Made by a program: the position numbers and the translations under genes. 64,000 nucleotides of DNA from Guadua angustifolia (lineage: Eukaryota; Streptophyta; Magnoliopsida; Poales; Poaceae), in the NCBI GenBank assembly GCA_036346375.1, contig CM070501.1:35360539-35424538 (forward strand). The letters run 5' to 3'. Under the pieces are notes generated by a model. That model was not told the DNA's origin, did no database searches, and saw only the letters and a program-made list of their open reading frames with translations. This document shows positions 1-11,326 of the stretch, piece by piece. Numbering within the stretch: position 1 is the first letter of the stretch; each line of letters opens with the position of its first letter.

Positions 1-670
1 AGCCCTAGCAGGCTAGCACGCTGCTTAATTTTCTTTTTTTTCTTTTTTCTTTTTTGCGCCCAGACCCACCTTACCAAGCGCCAGAGGTGCTGCTCACGCC
101 GAGTCCGCTTCCCCATGGTGCTGCATGCAGCGCAGTCCATGTCCATGGACCCGCAAGCCGCTGCTTGGGTGACCATCAATCATACATGTTTAATAGTATC
201 ACATTCCAATTATTAAACCTTTTTTGTTTACAAAGCAAGAGCACAGCAGTAAGCTGGTAATAAAAAACAACTAAATTGTGAGTACATCATGCCAAACTAC
301 AGTAAAAGGAACAAAGCAATCGATTAAATCCGTTTGTCTTTCCAAATCTGAACCAGACGGACAACAACATAACGCAATGAAATTTCCTTCCTTGTTCTAG
401 GGGCTCAAATAAAATAACCTTAGCAATGTTAACCTCTCATATATCGAAATTTTTATTGTTGTGGTTCCTCAATTTTTTTAAAATTAGCCCCCGCCAAATC
501 TTTTTTTCATACTTGGCTCCCGAGCCCGCAAAAAACACACCCAGAAAACACTGCACACCATTTCTTGGCCAAAAGAAAGAAAGAAAGAAAAATAGCATGT
601 AGCGGATTAAGAGCACTTCATGCTACAGTCAACTATATGCTAAGTAAATTTTGTTTTTTTATTGTGCAGA

Positions 671-1020
671 GGATAGTTATGGAAAAAATACATTTTAATT
701 TTGTTAGGTTTTATAAATGCATTATAGTAGAAAAAACTTGCACGATGGTTAGTTCTAAAAAAATAATTCTATTAGTAGTTCTAAAAAAATCGCACGTCAT
801 GCCACAAATATTTTAAGGACATGTATTCTACGGAGGGCATAATATAATGCAATATATTTGAGGAGGATAGTTCTGGAAAAAATACATTATAATTTTATTA
901 GGTTTTATAAATGTATTAAATAGAAAAAAATTACACAGTGGCTAGTTCTAAAAAAATATTTCTTCGAGTAGTTTTAAAAAATAATTGCACAGTGGCTAGT
1001 TTTGAAAATCGCACGTTCTA
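671..1020 (+). repeat. Diverged tandem duplication, period about 195 bp
   Basis: A block beginning GGATAGTTATGG at 671 recurs as GGATAGTTCTGG at 865. Both are followed by the same AT-rich run (AAAAAATACATT, then GGTTTTATAAATG). The duplication is present only in the left arm of the surrounding palindrome and explains why that arm is longer than the right one. It therefore postdates the palindrome. Confidence 0.7.
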
Positions 1021-1662
1021 CTATAAATATTTTGAGGACTCATATTCTGAGGGCTCAATTACCATCAATAATTCTTTGGGCCGTCAATAAATTTTTTTTT
1101 TGCAGGCAATAATAAAACTAACAAAAAATATTGCCTACAAAAAAAAATATTGACAGCCCGTAGAATTATTGACGGTAATTTGATCTGCATAATTATTAAT
1201 GGTGATTGGGTTCGAAAAATATGGGTCCTCAAAATATTTATGGTAGGACATACGATTTTTATAACTAGCTATTGTATGATTTTTTTCAAGAACTACCCAC
1301 AGATTTATTTTTTCAGAACTAACCGTCGTGCAATTTTTCTATTATAATGCATTTATAAAATCTAACAAAATTAAAATCTATTTTTTCGTAACTAGTCTCT
1401 GTATAGCAAAAAAACGAAATTTACTGTAGCATATAGCGCTCTCAGTCCGCTGCATTCTATTTTTCTTTCTTGTTTTGGCCGAGAAACGGTGTGTAGTGCT
1501 TCTCAAGCGTGGTTTTTGCGAGCTCAGGAGCTAAATCTAAAAAAATTGGCGAGGGCTAATTAAAAAATTGAGGAGCTACAAAAGTAAAAAAATTCGATGT
1601 AGAAGAGGTTAACATTGCTGAGGTTATTTTATTTGAACCCCTGGAACAAGGAAGGAAGTTTT

Positions 1663-2282
1663 GGCCCCATTTGGTAAAGTACTAGATCCCAGCTTCACCT
1701 TAGATCTAGAGTTTGTAGGTTAAAATAAAGTGAATTAAATTTATATTTTTAGTCTAAAATGTAAATAAGATGACTCCTCTAAGGCAACATATCTTGTGCA
1801 GACAGGCCTTCCCGTGTACACATCGTGCACACCAACTAACAAGAGTCACAAAAAATTCTGAAAAAATTGTAGATATACTTCATAGATTGCTCTACCTATG
1901 TATGAATTTTCAAAATCAAATTCATTATATATCAAGAGTTACAAAAAAGAGAAAATTCTAACAAGTTTAAACTCTTTAAACTTGTTATAATTTTCTCTTT
2001 TTTATAACTCTTGATATATAATGAATTTGAACCTACAATTTTATACATAAGTAGAGTGATCTATGAAGTACATCTACAATTTTTTCAGAATTTTTCGTGA
2101 CTTTTGTTAGTTGGTGTGCACGGTGTGTACACGAGAAAGCATGTGTGCACAGGATATATTGCCCTCATCTAAACACTCTTAATTTACCCATAACTTTAGT
2201 TACACAAATTTCTAGAGCTAAGATACCCTGCATTACCAACTTCACCAATTTTGGTTGAGCTGGAGCTATACTAAATATATCC
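1663..2282. mobile_element. Fold-back MITE inserted in the right palindrome arm
   Basis: The element is itself an inverted repeat centred near 1975 (1915-1970 mirrors 1975-2030). Its ends begin GGCCCCATTTGG on the left and GGATATATTTAG on the right in reverse complement, resembling PIF/Harbinger (Tourist-type) ends. The left palindrome arm has the uninterrupted sequence across this point (near 375-385), which defines the insertion. The possible 3-bp target duplication is imperfect (TTT and TTC). Confidence 0.65.
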
Positions 2283-2639
2283 TTCATTGCATTATGTTGT
2301 TGTACGTCTGTCTGGTTCAGATTTGGAAAGACAACCGGATTTAATCGATTGGTTTGTTCCTTTCATTGTAGTTTGGCATGATGTACACACAATTTAGTTG
2401 TTTTTTATTACCAGCCTACTGTTGTGCTCTTGCTTTGTAAACAAAAAAGATTTAACAATTGGAATGTGATACCGTTTAACATGTATGAATGGTGGTCACC
2501 CAGTGAGCTGTAGGACCGAGCGGTGCAGCGCCTCTGGGGTGCTGCACCGGACGCTGCATGCAGGCCGTGGGGGAGTGGACTCAGCGGGAGCAGCGTCTCT
2601 GGCGCGCGGCGAGGTGGACCGGAGCGTAAAAACAAACGG

Positions 2640-3183
2640 AGAAAACAAACGGGGGAGGCTCGAGCTGTGTCAGAATCTGAGTCATAATGGCTCCGTTTAT
2701 AAGTGGTGGCTAAGGCTTCAAACTCAAATGGACAAAAAACGACGGCGACAATTCGATGGCCTCCTCATTTACTTTTGGTGGAATCTATGGTTAGAAAGAA
2801 ATCAACGCATTTTTCAGGAGACGGAAAGAACGCTAGAACAGGTGTCCACCGTAATCAAGGATGCCGTTCTCACCTATGTTTTTGCCTCGTCAGCGAACCA
2901 TTCGAATTAATGACGCAGGGGGGGGGGTTGGTCTCGTTCTTTTTTCGGGTCGGCTTCGCCACCCCTGTGTTTGTCTGATCTAGTGGGGGTCTAGTGTGGA
3001 TCCTTATTGTTTCCTGTTCTTTTAATTCGAGTTTGATTAGTTGCAGTTGTCCCTAGAGATTGTCTTCTTAGTGGGTGTCTGTGAGGTTTTTTCACGGGTC
3101 CGATTTTTTCCTTAAAAAACAGGACCCATCATCGTTTTCCTTCTCTTAATGCAAATTGCAGCAATTCTCTTGCTGCTCATTCA
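2640..3183 (+). pseudogene. 3' end of an L1-type LINE (5'-truncated)
   Basis: A reading frame ending at 2910 encodes the peptide YFWWNLWLERNQRIFQ. This pattern closes the reverse-transcriptase polyprotein of plant L1-type LINEs, after the zinc-binding RT-associated domain. About 270 bp of apparent 3' UTR follow, then an A-rich tail at 3182-3192. Only the extreme C-terminus is left, so it cannot move by itself. It lies in a purine-rich tract of the right palindrome arm and has no counterpart in the left arm. Confidence 0.75.
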
Positions 3184-3205
3184 AAAAAAAATTAAGTAGC
3201 GCGCT

Positions 3206-3569
3206 AGGACCGCAGCACAAGGGGACCATTTCTGTAATTTCTGTTTCACAGAGGCTATTTTCAAAAAATAAAAAACATAAGGGTCTAAGACAGTAAAAAT
3301 TTCACGTCTTGATGCCTTTGTCCCTAGTTGAGGCAGGCATGATTTTAGAAATTCATCATTAATCTAGTGTCATGAGCTTCTTCTTTTTTTTAAAAAAATC
3401 TAGTTCTTTCACACACGTATTTATAACATTAATCCTTTTTCTCACTATGAAAGATACAGCAAACAACATGTGCCCCCTACTGCGTTTGGGGATTACGGAG
3501 TTCCCTACCCTACTCGGTGAATGAGAAAGCTTGCCGACACTGTGGTAGGTCGCACAAGCACGGGAGTAA
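3206..3569. other. Intergenic, no feature recognised
   Basis: AT-rich DNA between the palindrome and the Helitron. I see no coding region or repeat structure. Confidence 0.5.
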
Positions 3570-4194
3570 CTAGATCAATGCCCGTGCGTTGCTACGAAAA
3601 ATAAAATTAGTAACGAAACATAAAGGCCAAACAATAAAAGAAAATTATGCTACAAGATCAAACATCTATTTCTCCCGATTACAAAAGTTTTTATGATTTC
3701 TTCTCCAGTATGAATTAAAGCCAAATATATTGTACGTAGCAATATATATTACCAATCTTAAAAATCGATCAATCATTTTTATCCTTTTTTTGCAATTTAT
3801 ATTACCAGCTTGCGTTCCTCTTTTTCTCGTCATGCCTGCCGACGACGTCTCACCAGCGCCGAAAGCAATCGCGGCCGGTTGTCAGACGCTTTGTTCAAGT
3901 CCAACTGGCCGGCGCTGGGGTTACGGCATCCGGTGGGCATCGCGCTCTGGCTGTTAGTTTCCGGCCGTTATAGATTTTTAAAATGACACATACAAATCGG
4001 GACGAACGAAATCTGTAGCTATCCGGAGAGGAAGGGGCCAGTTCGGTTTTGTTCGGGAGGAACGAGATCGAGAATTATCGCGGGGAACGAAAGCAAAAAA
4101 AGAATAGATCGCTTTTTTCGTCCGGTTCGATTTTGTGGATTAGTGGTGGAGAACGGACATGACGCTACCAACTCCTAATCAGAAGTAGTAGAGA
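3570..4194 (-). mobile_element. Small non-autonomous Helitron (about 625 bp)
   Basis: Read on the minus strand, the element starts A|TCTCTACTACTTCTGATT at 4194 and ends CTAG|T at 3570. These fit the A|TC...CTRR|T rule of Helitrons inserted between A and T. About 10 nt before the end lies a GC-rich motif, CGTAGCAACGCACGGG, a decayed form of the 3' hairpin common in grass Helitrons. No Rep/helicase coding remains. The 5' end sequence recurs near 4802. Confidence 0.65.
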
Positions 4195-4740
4195 TACCCA
4201 TAACTCCAGCTCCACGGATTTGGTGGAACTGGAGCTGTGCCAAACACAGCCTTCCTCAGATCCAAAATATCTATCAAATTTATCGGGATTCTTTATTTCG
4301 AAATGTTTGTAATCAAAAGTTTATTTATTGTAGTTTTATTTCATTCTCTACCATGCTATTAACGATGTCAAATATGTTTGACTGGTTGAAATACCTCACG
4401 TAATAAAGGGTAAGAATATTAGCATAATCTAACTCAATTAACTATTACTTGAATATCATGCCTTCTTATACACGCAATGACAAGTATTTTGAAACATGAT
4501 TAACAAAGACATTCGGAAAAAAGATCTGAATAATAAAATTATCTGTCGGTGTGAAACGGATTCTGCATCTATCTGCCAACACTTCACTTCGCTGCACTGC
4601 AAATTAGCACTCCATAATTCGTTGCAGCGGTGGATTAATGACAAGGAAAGAAGAGTGTGTGCGGAGCCAAAAGGCCCACAGATATTGGGTCGGCTCAACG
4701 TAGGCCTACCCGTATTAGGCCGGATTAGTTTAGGCTCACA

Positions 4741-4802
4741 GATTTTGTGGGTTAGTGGTGGAGAACGGACCACCACCAACTTAAAATTAGAAGTAGTAGA
4801 GA
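4741..4802 (-). mobile_element. Second copy of the Helitron 5' end (fragment)
   Basis: The segment matches the 5' terminal region of the Helitron at 4126-4194, including the minus-strand start TCTCTACTACTTCTAATTTT. I could not find a matching 3' end, so this is a fragment or an element with a lost terminus. The DNA from 4195 to 4740 shows nothing else recognisable. Confidence 0.55.
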
Positions 4803-5486
4803 TATGAGCCACAGTGGCAGGAGAGCTTTCGTGCTACCCACTGCTGCAGCGACTCTCGTCCGTGAAGGTTGCCATGGCAACCGGCAAACTTCCGCGCTCT
4901 CAAGTGTGACATAAGATACTTACTGCCTGCCACATTTTTTACAGTGGGGGATTGAGTCAATTGTAAATGCATACGAAAAAAACTAGATGTGCAAAAAAAA
5001 ATTAATGTCTCAAAGACCAGTTAAACGATGATTTCTGAATCCAGAGATTCCTCTAGATTCATGGGAATGGTACAGTCTGATTAACAAGTTTACGGTGGCG
5101 CATAATCTTGCGTCACGGATGCTCATGCAACGGGCTTACATCCTTGCTACTTGCTAGAGTGCCAGCTACCTACTATAGCCATACTAGAGTGCTAGTGGAG
5201 CTTGTGTAGCGATGTATACGTAGATCAGGGGCGGAGCTAGTCTATGGACAAGTCTCAGGCTAAACAATATAATCTGTTCTCAGATCATGGTCTGGTAGAC
5301 TAGTTATGGTCGTTTAATCCTAGGCCTTAGGTTATGTTCGGAGGTCTGGGTCCGCTACCGCGCAGAACATGACGATGACGTTCGGAAAAAGATGGTTGCA
5401 TACTTGCATATACATCGGTCCAAGTGATCATGCATGCACATGTATATTCATGATTATCTATCTATATATCTATTTATCTATCTATA
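4803..5486. other. Intergenic, no feature recognised
   Basis: No coding region was recognised. A short TCTA-rich microsatellite-like run sits at 5455-5490, just before the next Helitron. Confidence 0.5.
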
Positions 5487-7133
5487 TCTATATTAATTAG
5501 GTACTCTGAAAAGATTCCACGTTAATTAAAAAGGTCTGACCATCTATTGTTGGACTCGAGTTATAACGGTTTAGATTAAAAGAAATAATCCATGTCAAAT
5601 ACAATATAAATTAAGAAAAATTCGGAATAAAAAATTAAAAAAACTACCAATATGACTTCCATACTATTTTCAAAGTAAATCTATAAATAAATAAAATTCA
5701 AAAATTAGCAAATTAAAACGATGGGTCTATCTCAAGTAGAAATCAAATTAAGTAAACTAAAATTCAGAATAAAAAATAAGAAAAATTAGCAATCTGACTT
5801 CCATGCGATTTCCAAAGTAAATACATAAATATAAAAAATTTGGAATAATAATTAAACAAAATTAGCAAATTAAAACAATGAGTCTATCTCAAGTATAAGC
5901 CAAATTAAGTAAAATTCAAAACAAAAATAAAATAAAATAATCAATTAGAATTTCGTACAAATTCCAAAGTAAACCCAAAAATAAATTCTAAATAGTAATA
6001 AATAAAAATATAAATTTTCATATGAATTCTAAATTAAGACTAAAAATCCACCCAACGTATGAAAAAATATACAAACTCGAATAATAATTATTTAATCTGA
6101 TCAACTTTATAAAGTTCTTTGGCACTAAGAACAAGATAAATAACTAAAATTTAGAGTAATAATTAAATATTAGCAAATTAAAACAATGAGACTATCTCAA
6201 GTACAAGGCTAATTAAGTAAATTTAGAATAAAAATAAAATAAAATAAATAATTTGATTTTCATACAAACTCTAAAGTAAACTCTAAAAATAAATTTAGAA
6301 TAGTAATAAATGAAAATATAAATTTTCATATGAATTCCAGCCTAAAACTTAAAAAATTCACCCTAGGTACAATAAAAATATGTAAAGTCGGAATAATAAT
6401 AACTGAACCCATCCAAGTTTATAGGGTGTATTTTCTCTTTGCACATAGACTAAGATGATATTGCAAATGGTCATTCAATGATATTGCACAATCCCTAATT
6501 ATTATCCATACTCGCTATGCTATATGCAATGCATGTATGTAGAGGATATAAAGTAAAGTTAGGTATTTATTAGTGATATAGAGGGGCGACCACACTAATT
6601 TTGTATTAGAATATAAAATATAATATATATTTATGCACAAGACCATCAAAAAAATATGTCCTATACTTTTTAACATACGAGTCTATATCAAGTACAAGCC
6701 AAATTAATTAAAATTCAAAATAAAAAATAGCAATTTTATTTCTATTGTAATTTGAGAGTAAGCCTAAAATAAAATTTTGAGTAATAATAAATAAATAAAT
6801 AATATGGATTTTTATACGAATTCCAGCATAAATTAAAAAATCCACCAAAAATACAATCAAGAAATATACAATTAGAAATAAATTAAAGGATACTTAAAAT
6901 TTTGATTTGTATGTGAATTACGGTGCTAAATTATTAAATTCATAATATAATCTATTACCTATACTAATTATGAATTATGAGAAAAATTTACATTAATAAA
7001 GAAAAGAAAAAAGATTTAGCGTCTATCTAACAGACTAAGATTATAACGGCTATCAAGTACAATCCAAATTAGCAGATTCAAGTGACTTTATCTAAGAAAC
7101 TAGCTCGTGCGGATGCACGAGTTACCGGACTAG
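5487..7133 (+). mobile_element. Non-autonomous Helitron (about 1.65 kb)
   Basis: The 3' end is textbook: a perfect 7-bp stem with a 4-nt loop at 7104-7121 (CTCGTGC GGAT GCACGAG), eight bases, then CTAG at 7130-7133 followed by T. The best 5' end is A|TCTATATTAATTAGG at 5487, but it lies in a TCTA-rich run and could shift by a few bases. The interior is AT-rich and built of degenerate repeats marked by GTCTATCTCAAGTA-like motifs near 5726, 5882, 6193 and 6682. It has no coding capacity. Related sequence occurs inverted inside the RBOH intron near 61400-62000. Confidence 0.72.
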
Positions 7134-9320
7134 TTAAATCAAATTGATAAATGTCCAACATTAGACTTCCTGTAATCATGTTATAGATGCATGGTATCGC
7201 GTACGTACGGCGTGGAGTCTGTATTCTGGAGAGTCACTGAGTCAGTCCTATACGGGCCGGAGACTAGAGAACCACACAATCCTGTTCTTGGGCTGGAGTG
7301 GAGAGACTGTAGCTTACGCCCACACAACTTGCCAGCTGCGGATGGGCCGCGCGCTCGGGCTCCGCTTTGCCCTTTCGGTCGATCGAGACTGTAGCCGAAA
7401 GCGTGCGTGCGGCAGACGCTGCCGCCTCTCGGGCGTTGTCGGCGAGGTGGCCACAGGCCAAGTGTCGCATGGATTCCACTTCCACGTACCGTCCTGTGAT
7501 CAATTGGTCCTCCGCAGTACACTACCCAGTACCCACCACGGAGGCAAGGAGGCCTCCGCATAGGTCCAGCGCACATCTGCAGCAGGAGCGCCAAACTCTC
7601 GTCTCCAAGCCATGTGACAGGAGGGCGTATGGCGTCGATCGCCCGGTGCCAAAATTTAACCTCAAGCCTGGCCGGTCGTACCTCACAACTCAGCGAAAGA
7701 TACACGGTCACACCACCACACACATGCAATGGAATTGTGGCAAGTGGAGCCTGCTGTGGCATGACATGTATATGTACCTGCTGGGAGCCTGGGAGGCTTT
7801 GTAATAAAACGTGCGGGCATAGAGTATTAGAGCACGCACATGCCTCTGACGATGAAGCTGCATGCGAAACAATGGCTGATGATACGTGGGCTAAGCCCCG
7901 TTGCCCCACGATGTGTGCCTGCGCTTCGATCGTGCGATTTAGGCCCAGATTCGAGCATAAAATCGAGGGCTCCATGTGCGCACCAGAACGTGTCTCCGAA
8001 AGGGAAACGCACATAGTGCATTTTTGTCCTTTTCCTCTAAGCAAATCATGCTCCAAGTGCCATGTGTAATCTCCATGAGGGTACTATGTGACAGGTCACA
8101 GGTATGATCGCAAAGATTTTTTTTCCTCTGTTCTTGCTCCTGCAAGATATGCTCATTAAAATATCCTATTCGTGAGAATATTCTCACCGTGTCTGAAATT
8201 ATTCCTACCAACACGACGACGCTGGACAGCGCTCCACGACGACGATGGAAGTGAGCACTGACTCTGAGCAGTGCTGACGAGGACATCCTCACGAGTCACG
8301 AACCACGACTCGTGAGCCGCGCTCCCACGCCCCGTACGCACTTTGCTGGGCCGATCGGTTGATGTCAGATGAGCCGTCGCCGTAGAGCTAGCGTGGTTGT
8401 CAGCGAGCGCGCGGGCGCAATCCGGTGCCCTTTTTTTTTGGACTGGCTTTTCTCCCTTTCCGGCGTGGTGAGTTCCGTCGCAAAGCACGCGCGGTGGGGG
8501 ATCGGATACCAAAAAAAACTCCACGTCAATAAAATCAACAACTCGGTGCGCGCGGCTAGAATCACGAGGACACCACCGGGAAGACGATTGGTCGATCGGG
8601 TGATCGCAGCACGGTGCGGTGAGAAGCGGCCGATGCCGCCGCGCACTTGCTTGGCTCCGCTCCAAGCGGAAAGGGGCAGCAACCACCGGTGCGAGAGGGA
8701 CAAACGACGGGATGGGCAGCGACGCGACGTGGCCGGGCAGGGAGGGCGCAACATGTCAACGCCACGACACCATCCCCCGGTTTCTTTCCACCGGTAGTTT
8801 TCAATGTACCATTTCAATTCATAAATCGGTTTCGATATCAGTTAATACTAGTTATACCGATGAAATTAATAATATGATCTATTGAATTATATATTATATT
8901 TGATTATACTATTATATATTTAAAATAATATTATAAGTGAAATGTAATGTGTATATTATTGAACATGTGTATAATTATAAATATATTATTATATTAAATC
9001 CGAAATATTACATCAGTATGAACCGAGCCTGCGCCCTGCTTCCTGTAAGGCCGTAGTTGCTTTACTGACAGCGCCGTTACGCTTGGATGAAGGTGGTTGG
9101 CTCGGGACTCTTGGCCTTTGGGTGCTTTTGGCCAGAAAATGGTCCGAATAGTTCACATTTTAGCTGCCAAATCCGTCATGATCATTTAGTGGCATCATCT
9201 TTGTTCGACACAGAGCAAAGTGTTGGTTTTGTAATCGTTAAAGGCAGGGGCGGAGCAAAGAATGCTACAAGATTATCTTTTGAATGGACTAAATTTATTG
9301 ATTAAATTAGTTTCAATTTT
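7134..9320. other. Intergenic; GC-rich island without a recognised gene
   Basis: 7190-8800 is clearly GC-rich and has overlapping open frames on both strands, as expected by chance in GC-rich DNA. None shows a domain, signal peptide or splice pattern that I recognise. From 8820 to 9010 the sequence turns very AT-rich. It could be a low-copy regulatory region or a decayed gene. Confidence 0.4.
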
Positions 9321-9325
9321 GGTAG

Positions 9326-10029
9326 TGTCGGGGATTGGATAATTTCCATAAAAACTATTATATCCCGGCAGCCAGTTTTCGGCCGACCATGCATGCCATT
9401 AGATGGTGCCCCTAAGGAGAATCTTCGGATAGAACAGCTAGTGGGTCCGCTCCGACCATGCTTAGACTCGTCCCCGAGCATGTACCATAAATCCCCGAGC
9501 ATGCTTGTTCGGAGGTGCGCAATGGTCGGTCAGAATTGAGGAAAAGTCCCGAGCATGATCAAAAGACCGTGCTCGGTCCATAAAGACGACGTGACGATAA
9601 TTACGCTACGGTTTAAAACCACAATGCCACGATCTGAGTCTATCATGTCCACGACACGGCATGGCGAAAATTAAGGGTGCAGTTACAGTCACGTCTGAGC
9701 ATAATGATGGCGCATTTTTCGGTTGTAGTTAATTCGATCACCTATAAAAACCCCATAGACAGATCGGTATAGCGACACGCGACATCAAGAAGCACACACG
9801 CACAAGCCTTTCTGTAAGAATTCAAGCAATAGTTAAACCACTGGACGTAGTGTTGTTATCTCTATCAAGAGAGGCCCGAACTAGTATAAAAATTCCTTAT
9901 CCATTGTCCTTTTGAGCATTGCAACCTGACAGCATTCCTTAGACGCAAACCCTTCACGGAAAAGGGCCTTGATTGATCTCTCAATCAACAAGTAAGCTCG
10001 GCGAAGAATCCATTTTCTAAACGTCGATA
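9326..10029 (+). mobile_element. Solo LTR of an LTR retrotransposon (704 bp)
   Basis: The element begins TGTCGGGGATTGG and ends ...CGTCGATA, a mutated version of a CGACA end. It is flanked by a perfect 5-bp target duplication, GGTAG, at 9321-9325 and 10030-10034. A TATA-like CCTATAAAAACCCC lies near 9740, where an LTR promoter would sit. No internal region or second LTR follows, so it is a solo LTR left by LTR-LTR recombination. Confidence 0.82.
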
Positions 10030-10260
10030 GGTAGTTTATAATTTTTAAGGTCTTAGAACTATTTGTATTATTCTTTTAGCAAATTTTAAATATATATATT
10101 GGATTTACGATGGTACCAAATTTTTGTATAATTTTATAGAGTTATATGTGTAAAGTGTGAACTTATAAAAAAAATTCGAGTTTTGTCGATGGTTAAAGGG
10201 GAAGCCTTCCCTCTAGGGAAAAAAAGGATAAAGGGGATGCCTTTACTATAGATTGGTAAC

Positions 10261-11318
10261 CAGGCCTGGCCCTAGGGCGGGGCGGCCGTCCCGACCCCCA
10301 AATTACCGGGGCCTCCGTTATCTATTGGTACAGTCAAATTATGAAGGTCATAACTCTAGATCTGTAGATCCGATTGAGCTGATTCTTATTGGGTTAGTTT
10401 TAAAATTGAATCTAATTTCTATAATCCAAATTACACATCAATCCAATGGTGGGATCTTTAGGAATTAATATTTTAGTAAACATATGTCAATATGATTTTT
10501 TTCGAAACCGAAGCAATCTTTAATAGTTTGATGAAAATGATTGCAGTAGTGAAGCAATTCTACAAGGTGAGAAAGATTTTGAAGTTAATTACTTTTTGGT
10601 TGTGGTTGATATGACAAACAATTCATTGAAAAACAGATTTGAAGAACTCCAAGTATTCAATGGTATATTTGGACCTCTTCTGAGTTCAACAACTTTGAAG
10701 TCATTGGATCATATTGAACTTAAAGATTATTGTACTAAGTTGGCAAAAACTTTCTCTGTTGATGATTCATCTGGTTTTGAGTTAAATAATTTGATTTCTG
10801 AGTTAAGAATAGTGCAAATGACTTTGCCGGATAGACCAATGTCTGCTATGGAGATTTTTGAGTTTGTCAGGGAAGTGGATTGTTATGCTAATATTTCTAT
10901 AGTCTATCGAATCTTATTTACTGTGCCGGTAACTATGGTATCAACTAAAAGAAGCTTTTCAAAGTTGAAATTAATGAAGAACTATTTGAGATCTACAATG
11001 TTTCAATAAAGGTTAAATGATCTGGTAACTTTATGTATTGAGAAAAAGTTATTGAATGACATTGATGTTGAGGCTATAATTGATGATTTTGTGTTTAGAA
11101 ATGTTAGAAGATATTTCCTAAGATGATCTTTCAAAATGTTTGAAGTAAATAATCTCACTTTTGTACGTCCATTTATTTATCGGTAACAATTTCTATAATA
11201 CACTGAATATTATCTTTTTAGTTAAGATATAGTAGTATAAAAATATTTTTATACTTATGTTAAGAGAAATCTCTTGCTATTATTTTGCCTCGGGTCCCAA
11301 AAACTTAGACCGGCCCTG
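10261..11318 (+). mobile_element. Internally deleted hAT transposon (1058 bp)
   Basis: The ends are CAGGCCTGGCCCTAGGG on the left and, in reverse complement, CAGGGCCGGTCTAAG on the right, typical of hAT ends. The flanking 8-bp duplication is TTGGTAAC (10253-10260) and CTGGTAAC (11319-11326), 7 of 8 identical. The interior keeps only the C-terminal part of a hAT transposase, with a stop, so the copy is non-autonomous. Confidence 0.82.
10560..11125 (+). pseudogene. hAT transposase C-terminal remnant (dimerisation domain)
   Basis: The translation contains the hAT-family C-terminal dimerisation signature: IVYRILFTVPVTMVSTKRSF, then SKLKLMKNYLRSTM. This form is typical of plant transposases of the TTF-type zinc-finger/hAT group. 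A stop codon at 11007-11009 interrupts the frame, and homology continues after it (RLNDLVTLCIEKKLL, then VFRNVRR). The N-terminal zinc finger and the catalytic region are missing. It lies wholly inside the hAT element and cannot give a working transposase. Confidence 0.85.
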
Positions 11319-11326
11319 CTGGTAAC

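Larger units (their letters stand above)
1..3205. repeat. Long inverted repeat (palindrome), arms over 1 kb
   Basis: The left arm (1 to about 1110) reappears in reverse complement on the right. The axis lies near 1119, where 1057-1110 mirrors 1129-1181 around a spacer of about 18 bp. Further matching blocks are 390-620 with 1430-1660, 60-400 with 2283-2615, and 8-32 with 3184-3203. Two later insertions interrupt the right arm, at 1663-2282 and about 2640-3183. The left arm also carries an internal tandem duplication. The arms are diverged, so this is an old fold-back element or inverted duplication. It touches the left window edge and may extend further. No intact gene was found in it. Confidence 0.85.

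Noticed and set aside
7181..8056. 291-codon open frame on the minus strand
   Set aside because: Lies in GC-rich DNA with overlapping frames on both strands; no domain, no signal peptide and no convincing splice partners.
9246..9260. CAGGGGCGGAGC as a hAT terminus
   Set aside because: No opposite end or 8-bp duplication could be found.
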